This document shows, one piece after another, positions 20,156 through 31,976 of a stretch of 64,000 bases of DNA. The DNA is taken from contig CAIVZZ010000015.1 in NCBI GenBank assembly GCA_903910555.1, forward strand, positions 62,001-126,000, read 5' to 3'. The DNA is from an uncultured Gemmatimonadota bacterium. Its GTDB lineage: Bacteria; Gemmatimonadota; Gemmatimonadetes; Gemmatimonadales; Gemmatimonadaceae. Below the pieces are notes generated by a model, which ran no database searches, had not been told where the DNA came from, and saw nothing but the letters and a program-made list of their open reading frames with translations. Each line of letters begins with the position of its first letter. Within the stretch, counting starts at the first letter, position 1. The position numbers were made by a program, and so were the translations under genes.

Positions 20156-20841
20156 AGTTTGAAATCGTCAAACCCGGCTCCGGCAATCCCGTTGAGCCGT
20201 CGACGCCTAAGAACGTGCCGAACCGCGGTGGCGAAGCGAATCCATCTGGAGCGGCGCTCAAGGCGCAGTTCGGAAACGCGATTCTTCGTATCGACGTCGT
20301 GAACGGTGAGACGACCGTCCTCGTCGAGACCGCGAAAGTTCTGGACATCGTGCGCTGGCTCCACGACGACGCAACGCAATCGTACGAATACCTCTCCGAC
20401 GTCACCGCCGTCGAGCATCGCGATCTGTCGATGCCGATGGAAGTCGTCTGGCATCTGCGCTCGATCAAGTACCGCCGCTTCGTCCGCATCAAGACGCAGC
20501 TGCAGAAAGGCGCGAAGCTCGAAGTGCCGAGTGTATGGCCCGTGTACAAGGGCGCGGATTGGCTCGAGCGCGAGTGCTACGACATGTTCGGCATCACCTT
20601 TGCCGGCCACTACGATCTCCGCCGCATCCTGATGTGGGAGCAGTACAAGGAAGGATTCCCGCTTCGCAAAGATTTTCCCCTTCGCGGGCGCTTCAGCCGG
20701 TCCGAGCAGCTCCGTCAGGCGCTCGATGCAAATCCAGAGGCGAAGTACTCGATGGAAGAACTGAAAGTCGCCGACGCCTTTGAAGAACTCCCGCTCGACA
20801 TGCGCGCGCGCATCGCGTCGGGCGAGAAGACGGGAGAATAG
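20152..20841 (+). CDS. nuoC: NADH-quinone oxidoreductase subunit C
   Basis: The GTG at 20152 overlaps the nuoB stop. This is a 229-aa peripheral-arm subunit with the family signature [29 protein letters not shown]. The first 50 or so residues (Pro/Gly-rich, [17 protein letters not shown]) are a poorly conserved extension. It is separate from nuoD rather than fused as in E. coli NuoCD. Confidence 0.96.
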   Translation: MKFEIVKPGSGNPVEPSTPKNVPNRGGEANPSGAALKAQFGNAILRIDVVNGETTVLVETAKVLDIVRWLHDDATQSYEYLSDVTAVEHRDLSMPMEVVWHLRSIKYRRFVRIKTQLQKGAKLEVPSVWPVYKGADWLERECYDMFGITFAGHYDLRRILMWEQYKEGFPLRKDFPLRGRFSRSEQLRQALDANPEAKYSMEELKVADAFEELPLDMRARIASGEKTGE

Positions 20842-20843
20842 TC

Positions 20844-22145
20844 GTGGCCACCAAACGCACGATCGAAGTCGAACTCTCGACCAGCGGTCTCAATAGAGAA
20901 GGGCGTCCGCAGCGTGTTCCCCTCGTAACGGGCGGAGACACGGGGGTCGCGCTCGCCGAGCCGCCGTCGCTGGAACTCGACGGCGAGCACATGCTGATCA
21001 ACATCGGTCCGCAGCATCCCGCCACACATGGAGTGCTGCGGCTCGTACTGGAACTCGACGGCGAAACCGTCGTCCGCTGCATTCCGCACGTCGGCTACCT
21101 GCACTGCGGCTTCGAGAAGATCGGCGAATACCGCCAGTACAACCAGATCATTCCGTGGACCGATCGCGAGGACTACCTCAACTCGATCGGCAACAACGTC
21201 GCGTTCGCACTTGGCGCGGAGCGGTTGTTCGGAATTGAAATCACGGAGCGCTGCAAAGTGCTGCGCGTCATTGCGATGGAACTGTCGCGCATTGCGTCGC
21301 ACCTGGTCTGGCTCGGCACGACCTGCATCGACATCGGGGCATTCACGCCGTTCCTCTGGTCGTTCCAGGAACGTGAAAATATTTACAACCTGCTCGAAGG
21401 GTGGGTTGGCGCGCGCCTGACAACGAGCGCGACGCGCGTCGGCGGCATGGCGGCTGACATTCCGGACAAGTGGCTCGAGGGGCTTCGCGGATTCGTCAGC
21501 ACATTCCCGAAGACCATCTATGAAGTGGATCGCATGCTCACCAAGAATGCGATCTGGGTCGGACGTACAATCGGCCTCGGCGTGATGTCGCCGGACGAGG
21601 CGCTCAACTACGGCCTGAGCGGTCCGATGCTTCGCGCGTCGGGTGTCGCGTATGACGTTCGCAAGGACTTCCCGTATCTCGACTACGAGACGTACGATTT
21701 TGACGTGCCGGTCGGAACGAACGGAGATGTGTACGATCGCTTCCTCGTCCGCGTCGAAGAACTCCGTCAGTCCGTGCGCATTCTCGAGCAGTGCATCAAA
21801 CGCCTGCCCGACGGCCCGGTGAACGTCGATGATCCGCGCGTGATTCTCCCGCCGAAGCACAAGGCGACGAGCGAAATGGAATCGATGATCCATCACTTCA
21901 AGAATGTGATGGAAGGACCGCGGCCGCCTGTTGGCGAGTGCTACGTCGCAGTCGAAAGTCCGAAGGGAGAGAAGGGCTACTACTTCGTGTCCGATGGCAC
22001 GTCGAAGCCGGCGCGCTGGCGCATTCGTCCGCCGAGCTTTGTGAACCTCTCGGCGATTCCGAAAATGGTCGAAGGGCATTTGCTCTCGGACGTGATCGCG
22101 ATCAACGCGTCGATTGATATCGTCATGGGAGAGATCGACCGATGA
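20844..22145 (+). CDS. nuoD: NADH-quinone oxidoreductase subunit D (49-kDa type)
   Basis: The GTG start two bases after nuoC gives a 433-aa protein. GPQHPATHGVLRLVLELDGE and the HVGYLHCGFEKIGEYR segment mark the quinone-chamber subunit. A DxxR-type C-terminus (IDIVMGEIDR) is present. A 40-residue N-terminal leader precedes the conserved core. It forms the quinone site with NuoB. The stop overlaps nuoE (ATGA). Confidence 0.97.
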   Translation: MATKRTIEVELSTSGLNREGRPQRVPLVTGGDTGVALAEPPSLELDGEHMLINIGPQHPATHGVLRLVLELDGETVVRCIPHVGYLHCGFEKIGEYRQYNQIIPWTDREDYLNSIGNNVAFALGAERLFGIEITERCKVLRVIAMELSRIASHLVWLGTTCIDIGAFTPFLWSFQERENIYNLLEGWVGARLTTSATRVGGMAADIPDKWLEGLRGFVSTFPKTIYEVDRMLTKNAIWVGRTIGLGVMSPDEALNYGLSGPMLRASGVAYDVRKDFPYLDYETYDFDVPVGTNGDVYDRFLVRVEELRQSVRILEQCIKRLPDGPVNVDDPRVILPPKHKATSEMESMIHHFKNVMEGPRPPVGECYVAVESPKGEKGYYFVSDGTSKPARWRIRPPSFVNLSAIPKMVEGHLLSDVIAINASIDIVMGEIDR

Positions 22146-22639
22146 GCGGTCACGCTGAAGCATACGCGCCGGTATTTGTCGGCAAGAGAAAAGAAGAGAT
22201 CACCGAACTGCTCAAGCGCTATCCGACCAAGATGGCCGGGTTGCTCCCAGCGCTCTGGATGGTGCAGGAAGACCGCGGCTGGGTGAGCGAGCAGGCGATG
22301 ACCGAGGTCGCAGAGGTTCTTGAGCTGACGGCTGCGTACGTGAAAGGTGTCGTCTCCTTCTACACGATGTACCACCAGCACCCGGTCGGAAAACATTTCA
22401 TCCAGGTGTGCACCACGTCACCGTGCCTCTGCAACGGCGCGGACAAGGTCGTGAATGCATTCCTCGAACACACCGGCTGCAAAGAACTCGGCATCACCTC
22501 AGCCGACGGCAAATACACAGTCATCGAAGTCGAGTGCCTTGGCGCGTGCGGATTCTCGACGCCGGTGCAGATCAATGCGGATACGATCGAAAACGTCACG
22601 CCCGATAAAGTCCCCGTGATTCTCGCGGGACTGAAATGA
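22142..22639 (+). CDS. nuoE: NADH-quinone oxidoreductase subunit E (24-kDa type)
   Basis: The 165-aa thioredoxin-like ferredoxin has the N1a [2Fe-2S] ligands: CTTSPC (CxxxxC) and, about 40 residues later, CLGAC (CxxxC). It forms the NADH-oxidising module with NuoF and NuoG. It overlaps nuoD by 4 nt and is followed by a 14-nt gap with a GAACGAG ribosome-site-like sequence before nuoF. Confidence 0.97.
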   Translation: MSGHAEAYAPVFVGKRKEEITELLKRYPTKMAGLLPALWMVQEDRGWVSEQAMTEVAEVLELTAAYVKGVVSFYTMYHQHPVGKHFIQVCTTSPCLCNGADKVVNAFLEHTGCKELGITSADGKYTVIEVECLGACGFSTPVQINADTIENVTPDKVPVILAGLK

Positions 22640-22653
22640 GAACGAGCTGAATC

Positions 22654-24009
22654 ATGGGATATCCGCACAAATCGCATCCGCGCGAGACGCCGGTTCTCTC
22701 CAAGCACTTTGGTGATGGAGAGTCGCGCTCGCTCGACGGCTGGAAGAAGCGCGGCGGCTACAAGGCGCTGGAGCTCGCGCTCGGGATGACTCCTGCACAA
22801 ATCGTCGACATCGTGAAGGCCTCGGGCCTCCGCGGTCGCGGCGGCGCAGGGTTCCCGACCGGCGTGAAGTGGTCGTTCATGAAGCCGGGCGACGGCAAGC
22901 CGCACTATCTCCTCTGCAACGCCGACGAATCCGAGCCGGGCACTTTCAAAGATCGCGAGATCATGCGCTGGACGCCGCACGCGCTCGTTGAAGGGTGCGC
23001 GATCGGTGCGTATGCGATCGGCGCGGAAACCGCCTTCATCTATATCAGAGGCGAGTTTCAGGAGCCGATCGATCGCATGGAAGCGGCGCTGAAGGAAGCG
23101 TACGCAGCGAATATTCTCGGCAAGAACGCGATGGGCACGGGCAAGACGATCAACGTCTACGTGCACAAGGGCGCGGGCGCGTACATCTGCGGCGAAGAAA
23201 CCGCGCTGATGGAATCGCTCGAGGGGAAGCGCGGCAACCCGCGCATCAAGCCGCCGTTCCCGGCGGTCTCGGGTGCGTTCGGTCAGCCGACAACGATCAA
23301 CAACGTCGAGACGCTCGTTGCGGTGCCGCACATTCTCGTGAATGGCGCCGAGTGGTACAAGGCGATGTGCCTGTCGAACGCGAAGAGCACGGGAACGAAA
23401 CTGTTTTCGGTTTGCGGAAATATTTCGAAGCCGGGCAACTATGAAATTGTCCTCGGATTTCCGTTCAAGGATTTTCTATATGATCTCTGTGGCGGGCCGA
23501 CCGCGGGTCGCCGCTTCAAGGCGATTATCCCAGGCGGCGCTTCTGTTCCGATCCAGACGATGGATGAGGCCGAAGCCACGCTGATGGACTACGAAGGTTT
23601 TGTGGCGCAGGGCACGATGCTCGGATCAGGCGGCGTCATCGTGTTCGATGATGCGCAGTCGATCCCGCGTCAGGTCGCGCGGCTCACGCGTTTCTTTGCG
23701 CACGAGAGCTGCGGCCAGTGCACGCAGTGCCGCGAGGGAACCTCGTGGACGACGCGCATTCTCGATCGCATCGTTGCGGGACAGGGAACATACGAAGATC
23801 TCGATACGCTGCTGGAGATGGCGGAGAATATGACGGGCAAAACGATTTGCGTGCTTTCGGATTCGTGCGCGGCGCCGGTGGTGAGTGGGCTGCAAAAATT
23901 CAGACATGAGTTTGAGGCGCTGATTACGGGCAAGAGAAGTTCGACTGTCGCGGGGGGCTCTCAGACGACAGCTGCAAGCGCTAAGCTGTCGGTCGGAGCG
24001 GGCGCATGA
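22654..24009 (+). CDS. nuoF: NADH-quinone oxidoreductase subunit F (51-kDa, FMN/NADH site)
   Basis: The 451-aa protein has the FMN/NADH glycine motif SGLRGRGGAGFPTG, CNADESEPGTFKDRE, GAYICGEETALMESLEGKRG and the N3 [4Fe-4S] ligands ESCGQCTQCREG. It binds NADH and starts electron flow into complex I. Its last 25 residues are low-complexity Ser/Thr/Ala. The stop overlaps nuoG by 4 nt. Confidence 0.98.
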   Translation: MGYPHKSHPRETPVLSKHFGDGESRSLDGWKKRGGYKALELALGMTPAQIVDIVKASGLRGRGGAGFPTGVKWSFMKPGDGKPHYLLCNADESEPGTFKDREIMRWTPHALVEGCAIGAYAIGAETAFIYIRGEFQEPIDRMEAALKEAYAANILGKNAMGTGKTINVYVHKGAGAYICGEETALMESLEGKRGNPRIKPPFPAVSGAFGQPTTINNVETLVAVPHILVNGAEWYKAMCLSNAKSTGTKLFSVCGNISKPGNYEIVLGFPFKDFLYDLCGGPTAGRRFKAIIPGGASVPIQTMDEAEATLMDYEGFVAQGTMLGSGGVIVFDDAQSIPRQVARLTRFFAHESCGQCTQCREGTSWTTRILDRIVAGQGTYEDLDTLLEMAENMTGKTICVLSDSCAAPVVSGLQKFRHEFEALITGKRSSTVAGGSQTTAASAKLSVGAGA

Positions 24010-25556
24010 CAGAGACCATGGTCAATCTCACGATCGAAGGCCGCACAGTCTCCGTTCCGGCCGGAACATCGATTCTTGAAGCGGCGAAAACCGCTGGCAT
24101 TCTGATTCCGCATTACTGCTATCACCCGGGGCTTCCAGTCGCCGGGGTGTGCCGCATGTGCCTGGTGGAAGTCGAGAAGGCGCCGAAGCTCGCGCCTGGC
24201 TGCGCGACCGCGGTTGCCGAGGGCCAGGTCGTGCACGTCTACAGCGAGAAAGCACTCGAAGCCCGCAAAGGCGTGCTCGAGATGCTGCTCATCAATCATC
24301 CGCTCGACTGCCCGATCTGCGATCAATCGGGCGAGTGCGAGCTGCAGGACTACACGTTTCAGGAAGGGCGCGCCGACTCGCGTTATCGCGAGGCGAAGCG
24401 CTTCAATCCAGTCGAAGATTTCGGCGGCGACGTCATGTACGTCCCGAACCGCTGCATTCTCTGCACGCGCTGCGTCCGCTTCATGGATGACATTCACGAT
24501 GCGCCCGTGCTCAATGTCAGCGAGCGCGGTGATCGCGCGTACATCGGCAAGGCGCCGGACGCAGACCTCACGCAGCCGTGGGCCGCGAACGTCGTCGATC
24601 TCTGCCCGGTGGGCGCGCTGCTCTCGAAAGATTTCCTGAACAAAGCGCGCGCATGGGAACTCGACCGCACGGCAAGCGTGTGCACCGGCTGCTCGCAAGG
24701 TTGCAACGTCACGCTCGAACTGCGCGACCAGCAGGTTGTCCGCATTCGTCCGCGCGGCAACACCGACGTGAACAAGTTCTTCATGTGCGATCACGGCCGC
24801 ATGAATTACAGATGGATGAACCGCCCGGATCGACTCGAGGCGCCGATGGCAGGCGGCCACGCTGTCGACTGGGAGATCGCGCTCGAAGCCGCGGCCAAGA
24901 CGCTCAAGGGGAAGCGGGCGTTCGTCGTGGCAAATGCGTCGCTCTCAAACGAGGCGCTTTACCTGTTGAAGCGGCTCATCGAGAAGACCGGCGGCACTGG
25001 TCATTACAACGTCCCGCAGGGTGACGAGGCGCCGTTGCCCGGCGTGCCGGATCTCGCGCTCCGCGCGGATCGTGCCGCCAACGGCACCGCCGCGGAACTC
25101 CTCGGCTTCGTGCGAGATGCAAAGCCGCTGACGAAGATTGGTGCGGGCGACGTTGCAATCCTCGTCGACGTTGAGCCGCACGCCGCCGCCGCCGAAGCAC
25201 TCGCCAAGGCCGACGCGGTAATCGTGATCGGCACGGCGATGCCGGCGATCGTGAAATCGGCCGCCGCGGTGCTCCCGATCGCGAACGTCGCGGAAGAAGA
25301 GGGAACGCTCACGAACCTTCGCGGACGCGTGCAGCGTTTTCTGCAGGCAAAAGCCGCGCCCGGCATGGCACGGCCCTCATGGTTCGTGCTCGCCGATCTT
25401 CTCAACGCAGTCGGCGACAAAGCTGATTACCTCACGGCCAGCGCGGTATTCGACGCGCTCGCCGCATCTGAGAAATCGTTCGCCGGCATGTCCTACGATG
25501 CGCTCGCTCTGCGCGGCATCGAAGCCGCCGGTGTCCGCGCGGGGGTGAGCGCGTGA
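24006..25556 (+). CDS. nuoG: NADH-quinone oxidoreductase subunit G (75-kDa), short form with N7 site
   Basis: This 516-aa protein has ligands for several clusters: CYHPGLPVAGVCRMC (N1b), HPLDCPICDQSGECELQD (N5), NRCILCTRC with VVDLCPVGALL (N4), and CTGCSQGC followed 27 residues later by Cys261 (CxxCxxxCx27C, C226/C229/C233/C261), the off-pathway N7 cluster. The C-terminal molybdopterin-oxidoreductase-like region is only about 250 residues, against about 520-650 in Thermus or E. coli, so the distal domain is strongly reduced. It is coupled to nuoF and nuoH by 4-nt overlaps. Confidence 0.95.
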   Translation: MTETMVNLTIEGRTVSVPAGTSILEAAKTAGILIPHYCYHPGLPVAGVCRMCLVEVEKAPKLAPGCATAVAEGQVVHVYSEKALEARKGVLEMLLINHPLDCPICDQSGECELQDYTFQEGRADSRYREAKRFNPVEDFGGDVMYVPNRCILCTRCVRFMDDIHDAPVLNVSERGDRAYIGKAPDADLTQPWAANVVDLCPVGALLSKDFLNKARAWELDRTASVCTGCSQGCNVTLELRDQQVVRIRPRGNTDVNKFFMCDHGRMNYRWMNRPDRLEAPMAGGHAVDWEIALEAAAKTLKGKRAFVVANASLSNEALYLLKRLIEKTGGTGHYNVPQGDEAPLPGVPDLALRADRAANGTAAELLGFVRDAKPLTKIGAGDVAILVDVEPHAAAAEALAKADAVIVIGTAMPAIVKSAAAVLPIANVAEEEGTLTNLRGRVQRFLQAKAAPGMARPSWFVLADLLNAVGDKADYLTASAVFDALAASEKSFAGMSYDALALRGIEAAGVRAGVSA

Positions 25557-26833
25557 TTCACCTCGCGTTGCAGCCGCTGATGCAAGTCGCAGACTCACAG
25601 CTCCCGCCTACGGAGGGAGTCTTTCTCATCGGCACAGTCGTGAAGATGCTCATCGTCTTCACCGTTTATATGGTCGGCGTCGCGATGCTGACGCTCGCCG
25701 AAAGAAAAATCTCCGCGTGGATTCAGGATCGTCACGGCCCGAACCGCGTCGGCTACGGCTGGCTCCAGCCCGCGGCCGACGGCGTGAAGAACATCATGAA
25801 GGAAGAGACCTACCCGGACGCGGCAAATCTGCCGCTCTTCATTCTCGCGCCGGCGATCTCGTTCATTCCTGCGATGATCACCTGGGCGGTGATTCCGTTC
25901 GCGAGCCCGCTGCCGACGCCGTGGGGCCGCATCGACATGGTCGTCGCAGATCTCCCGGTCGGATTCCTCTTCTGTCTCGCGATCTCCTCGCTGGGCGTTT
26001 ATGGCATCGTGCTCGCCGGCTGGAGCTCGAACAACAAGTACGCGCTGCTCGGCGGTCTCCGTGCGAGTGCGCAGATGATCAGCTACGAGATCGCGATGGG
26101 CATGGCGACAGTTTGCGTGCTCCTGCTGTCCGGCAACGTCTCGCTCAGCACGATCATTCAGCAGCAGTCGACGATGGGATGGAATGTATTTCTCCTTTCC
26201 ATTGCCTTCTTCATTTTTCTGATCGCTGCATTTGCGGAGACGAACCGCCTTCCGTTCGATATGCCCGAGGCGGAGTCTGAACTGATCGCCGGATACCACA
26301 CCGAATATTCGGCAATGAAGTTCTCGCTCTTCTTCATTGCCGAGTATGCCAACATGGTGACGGCCAGCGCGCTGATCACCTCGTTGTTTTTCGGCGGGTG
26401 GGACATTCCGTTCACGCAGTGGGACAACCTGCCGCCGTTCACGGTGCTCAAAACGGTGCTGACGCTCGGCGCGTTCCTGACGAAGGTGTTGTTCTTCCTG
26501 TTCTTCTTCATGTGGATCCGCTGGACGCTGCCGCGGTTCCGCTACGACCAGCTCATGTCGCTCGGCTGGAAGATCATGCTGCCGATGGCGCTCGCGTACA
26601 TCACGATCATCGGGACCGTGGTGCTCGCACTCGATCGCGCGGGGATCGCCCGCGGGCCGACCTACGGCGCAATCATGTTCGGAATGAATGTCGTGCTCGT
26701 GGTGCTGCTGTTCGTGGTGCTCGACCGCGGCCGCATCGTGAGCCCTGCGTACTCGAGACTTGACCGCGAGGAAGTCGCGCGGCTCCGCGATATCAGCAGC
26801 GGCAAGTCGACACTGGCGGAGAAGAACGCATGA
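25553..26833 (+). CDS. nuoH: NADH-quinone oxidoreductase subunit H
   Basis: The 426-aa membrane subunit has the conserved motifs ERKISAWIQDRHGPNRVG, GWLQPAADGVKNIMKEE, AETNRLPFDMPEAESELIAGYHTEYS and FLWIRWTLPRFRYDQLM-like residues (here FFMWIRWTLPRFRYDQ). It couples the peripheral arm to the proton pumps and lines the quinone entry channel. A GTG start overlaps nuoG, and the stop overlaps nuoI. Confidence 0.97.
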   Translation: MIHLALQPLMQVADSQLPPTEGVFLIGTVVKMLIVFTVYMVGVAMLTLAERKISAWIQDRHGPNRVGYGWLQPAADGVKNIMKEETYPDAANLPLFILAPAISFIPAMITWAVIPFASPLPTPWGRIDMVVADLPVGFLFCLAISSLGVYGIVLAGWSSNNKYALLGGLRASAQMISYEIAMGMATVCVLLLSGNVSLSTIIQQQSTMGWNVFLLSIAFFIFLIAAFAETNRLPFDMPEAESELIAGYHTEYSAMKFSLFFIAEYANMVTASALITSLFFGGWDIPFTQWDNLPPFTVLKTVLTLGAFLTKVLFFLFFFMWIRWTLPRFRYDQLMSLGWKIMLPMALAYITIIGTVVLALDRAGIARGPTYGAIMFGMNVVLVVLLFVVLDRGRIVSPAYSRLDREEVARLRDISSGKSTLAEKNA

Positions 26834-27327
26834 CGATCGGAGTAAAAGTTCTCGACCGGCCGATTGAAGAGGTCAGCTACGTGCGTGCCACGCTCAGCGG
26901 CATGGCGCTCACGTTCAAGCACCTCGTCGATCCGCACAAGGTCACCGTGCAGTATCCCGACGAAAAGTGGGACCTCTCGCCGCGCTGGCGCGGAACGCAC
27001 CGCATGCTCACCACCGAAGACGGCAAGTCGAAGTGCGTGGCGTGCGGACTCTGCCCGACGGTGTGCCCCGCGAACTGCATCAAGCTCGTGCCGGGTGAAG
27101 ACGAGCAGGGCAATCGCTATCCGCTCGTTTTCGAGATCGACGAATTCCGCTGCATCTTCTGCGGCTACTGCCAGGAAGTCTGCCCGGAAGAGGCGATCCA
27201 CATGGGCCGCCACTACGAGAACGCCGAGTACAGCCGCGACAAGTTCGTGTACGACCTTGATCGGTTGAGCACGCAGACGCATCCGGTGTGCGAGATGTGG
27301 GATCCCGCAGATCCGAAGGGTGAGTGA
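26830..27327 (+). CDS. nuoI: NADH-quinone oxidoreductase subunit I (two 4Fe-4S clusters)
   Basis: The 165-aa ferredoxin-type subunit has CVACGLCPTVCPANC and CIFCGYCQEVCPEEA, giving clusters N6a and N6b between NuoG and NuoB. The N-terminal amphipathic helix region contains GMALTFKHL, typical for membrane docking. It overlaps nuoH by 4 nt and is followed directly by nuoJ. Confidence 0.98.
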   Translation: MTIGVKVLDRPIEEVSYVRATLSGMALTFKHLVDPHKVTVQYPDEKWDLSPRWRGTHRMLTTEDGKSKCVACGLCPTVCPANCIKLVPGEDEQGNRYPLVFEIDEFRCIFCGYCQEVCPEEAIHMGRHYENAEYSRDKFVYDLDRLSTQTHPVCEMWDPADPKGE

Positions 27328-27328
27328 G

Positions 27329-27874
27329 ATGGGCAACGAATTTCTCCCGCTCCTTTACTCGTTCCACTTTTATTTGTTCGGCCTCATTTCCATTGCGGCC
27401 GCGATTGCATTTGTCACGCGCAAGAGTCCCGTCGCCGCGGCGATGTGGCTCGTCGTGACGATGTTCGCACTCGCCGCGCTGTATGTAATGATGGACGCGC
27501 AGTTCATCGGCGTGATGCAGGTGCTCGTGTATGCGGGCGCGATCATGGTGGTGTTCCTGTTTGTGGTGATGCTGCTCAACCTCGGGCATCCGTCCGAGCT
27601 GTCCGATATTCGCGGCAAGTGGGGAAGGATTATCGCCGGCTTCCTCGGCCTCGCGCTGCTGGCGGAGATCATGACGCTCACGCGGAGTCCGCTGGAGCTG
27701 AAGCTCGTCGTACCGGCGATCGCGGTGTCGGTGAACTCCACCGGCGGCATTATCGGCGGCGTCGCGGGCCCGCTCTTCCGCGAGTATCTGCTCGCATTTG
27801 AACTCACGAGCATCCTGCTGCTGGTCGCGATTGCCGGCGCGGTGGTGCTCGGTCGAAAGAGGAGCGCCAACTAA
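27329..27874 (+). CDS. nuoJ: NADH-quinone oxidoreductase subunit J
   Basis: This is a 181-aa membrane protein with five helices. The helix that forms the pi-bulge region reads [23 protein letters not shown], typical of NuoJ. I prefer the ATG at 27329, with GAAGGGTGAG just upstream. A GTG at 27320 overlapping nuoI would add three residues. The stop shares one base with the nuoK start. Confidence 0.95.
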   Translation: MGNEFLPLLYSFHFYLFGLISIAAAIAFVTRKSPVAAAMWLVVTMFALAALYVMMDAQFIGVMQVLVYAGAIMVVFLFVVMLLNLGHPSELSDIRGKWGRIIAGFLGLALLAEIMTLTRSPLELKLVVPAIAVSVNSTGGIIGGVAGPLFREYLLAFELTSILLLVAIAGAVVLGRKRSAN

Positions 27875-28163
27875 TGCTTGCCGAAGCGCTCGCACTGTCC
27901 GGTGTGCTGTTCGTAATCGGCGTGATCGGCGTACTCACGCGCCGCAACGCGATCATCGTCTTCATGTCGGTTGAGTTGATGCTCAACGCAGTGAATCTCA
28001 GCTTCGTCGCGTTCTCCAAGCTGTACGGAGCGACGGGGCAGGTGTTCGTCATTTTCGTGATGACCGTCGCCGCGGCTGAGGCCGCCGTCGGGCTCGCGAT
28101 TATCATCTCGATCTTCAGGCATCAGGAGACCGTGAATCTCAAGGACATCAACCTGCTGCGCGG

Positions 28164-28167
<4 letters not shown>
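27874..28167 (+). CDS. nuoK: NADH-quinone oxidoreductase subunit K
   Basis: The 97-aa three-helix subunit has [24 protein letters not shown], which holds the conserved membrane Glu of the proton path, then [16 protein letters not shown]. The length matches NuoK (about 100 aa). The stop overlaps nuoL (ATGA). Confidence 0.97.
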
Positions 28168-30368
<2,201 letters not shown>

Positions 30369-30383
30369 GCGCCGCCTCCTACT

Positions 30384-31976
30384 ATGAATGATTTCCTGAC
30401 GACGCTGAACTACAACAGCTGGATCCTGCCGGTCCTGCTGCTGCTGCCGCTGGCCGGCGCGGCGGCAGTATTGCTGCATGGCCGCCTCGCCGCAGCTGGA
30501 ACACCGGAACAGGCAGAGGGCGCCCGGCACCAGCTGCGCCGGATGGTGCTCGCGATCTTCGCCATTGAAGCACTGCTCTCGCTCGGGCTCTGGTGGTCGG
30601 TCGACACCACCAGCTCCACGTGGCAGGCGTACTTCAGCCGCGCGTGGATTCCGATGTGGGGCATGCGCATCTCGCTCGGCGTGGATGGCATCGCGGAGAT
30701 GCTGATCCTCCTGACCACGCTGATGATGCCACTCGCCGTGCTCGGCGGCTGGACCAGCGTGAAGGAAAAGCTGCACACGTATTTCGCGTTGCTGCTCGTG
30801 CTCACGACCGGCATGCTCGGCGTGTTCATGTCGCTCGACCTGATGCTGTTCTTCGTGATGTGGGAACTGATGCTCGTGCCGATGTACATGATCATTGGCA
30901 TCTGGGGCGGACAGCGTCGCCTGTACGCGAGTCTCAAGTTCTTCATCTATACGATGCTCGGTTCGATGCCGATGCTCGTCGCGATTCTGTTCATCGGTGT
31001 AAAGACCGGCGACTCCTTCGGGCGGCCGAGTTTCAGCTACGACTGGATTCTGGCACACGGGAGCTTCGCGGCGCACACGCAGCTCTGGCTCTTTGCGGCC
31101 TTCTTTATCGCGTTTGCGGTGAAGGTGCCGATGTGGCCGTTCCACACATGGCTTCCCGATGCGCACGTCGAAGCGCCCACCGCGGGATCAGTGATCCTCG
31201 CGGCGATCATGCTGAAGATGGGAACGTTCGGCTTCCTGCGTTTTGCGATTCCGCTTTTCCCCGGCGTCGCCGCTTATCCACCGGTGCGCTTCGCGATTCT
31301 CACGCTCGCGGTCATCGGCATCGTGTACGGTGCGCTCGTGGCGATGGTGCAGCCGGACTTCAAGAAGCTCGTCGCGTATTCGTCGGTCAGTCACATGGGC
31401 TTCGTGATACTCGGCATTTTCGCGATGTCGGTGCAGTCGGTGCAGGGAGCGCTGATCGTGAACCTCGCCCACGGAGTTTCCACGGGCGCGCTCTTCCTGC
31501 TCGTCGGCATGATCTATGAACGAAGACATTCGCGTCTCATTGAAGATTACGGCGGCATCGCGAAAGTGATGCCGGTGTTTGCGACGATCCTCACGATCGT
31601 GTCGCTCAGCTCGATCGGCGTTCCGGGAACCAATGGATTCGTCGGCGAATTTCTCGTGCTCATCGGTTCGTTCCGCACGCAGCCGATATTCGCGCTCATC
31701 GCGGCAACTGCGGTGATCTTCGCCGCGGCGTATCTGCTCTGGGCTCTCCAGCGCATCATTTACAATCCGCTCACGAAGCCGGAGAACAAAATTCTTCCCG
31801 ACCTCAACTGGCGCGAAGTCGGCCTCCTGTTGCCGCTGCTCTTTGCGATCATCTGGCTCGGTGTGTATCCGGGGCCGGTGCTCGACAAGACTCGTGATGC
31901 CGCCGCACGTTTCGTGCACCGGGTTGAAACGTCCTCGCTGGATCTCAGCGTAGGCGCGAACGTCGAGATCCGCTGA
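30384..31976 (+). CDS. nuoM: NADH-quinone oxidoreductase subunit M
   Basis: The 530-aa antiporter-like subunit has MWELMLVPMYMIIGIWGG (the conserved Glu), KVPMWPFHTWLPDAHVEAPTAGSVILAAIMLKMG and KKLVAYSSVSHMGFV. The 15-nt spacer before its ATG has no Shine-Dalgarno; it reads CCGCCTCCT instead. The stop shares a base with the nuoN start. Confidence 0.97.
   Translation: MNDFLTTLNYNSWILPVLLLLPLAGAAAVLLHGRLAAAGTPEQAEGARHQLRRMVLAIFAIEALLSLGLWWSVDTTSSTWQAYFSRAWIPMWGMRISLGVDGIAEMLILLTTLMMPLAVLGGWTSVKEKLHTYFALLLVLTTGMLGVFMSLDLMLFFVMWELMLVPMYMIIGIWGGQRRLYASLKFFIYTMLGSMPMLVAILFIGVKTGDSFGRPSFSYDWILAHGSFAAHTQLWLFAAFFIAFAVKVPMWPFHTWLPDAHVEAPTAGSVILAAIMLKMGTFGFLRFAIPLFPGVAAYPPVRFAILTLAVIGIVYGALVAMVQPDFKKLVAYSSVSHMGFVILGIFAMSVQSVQGALIVNLAHGVSTGALFLLVGMIYERRHSRLIEDYGGIAKVMPVFATILTIVSLSSIGVPGTNGFVGEFLVLIGSFRTQPIFALIAATAVIFAAAYLLWALQRIIYNPLTKPENKILPDLNWREVGLLLPLLFAIIWLGVYPGPVLDKTRDAAARFVHRVETSSLDLSVGANVEIR

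Noticed and set aside
20715-22163. 482-codon minus-strand frame opposite nuoD
   Set aside because: Antisense to the nuoD core motifs; composition is an Arg/His/Ala artefact of reversed GC-rich codons.
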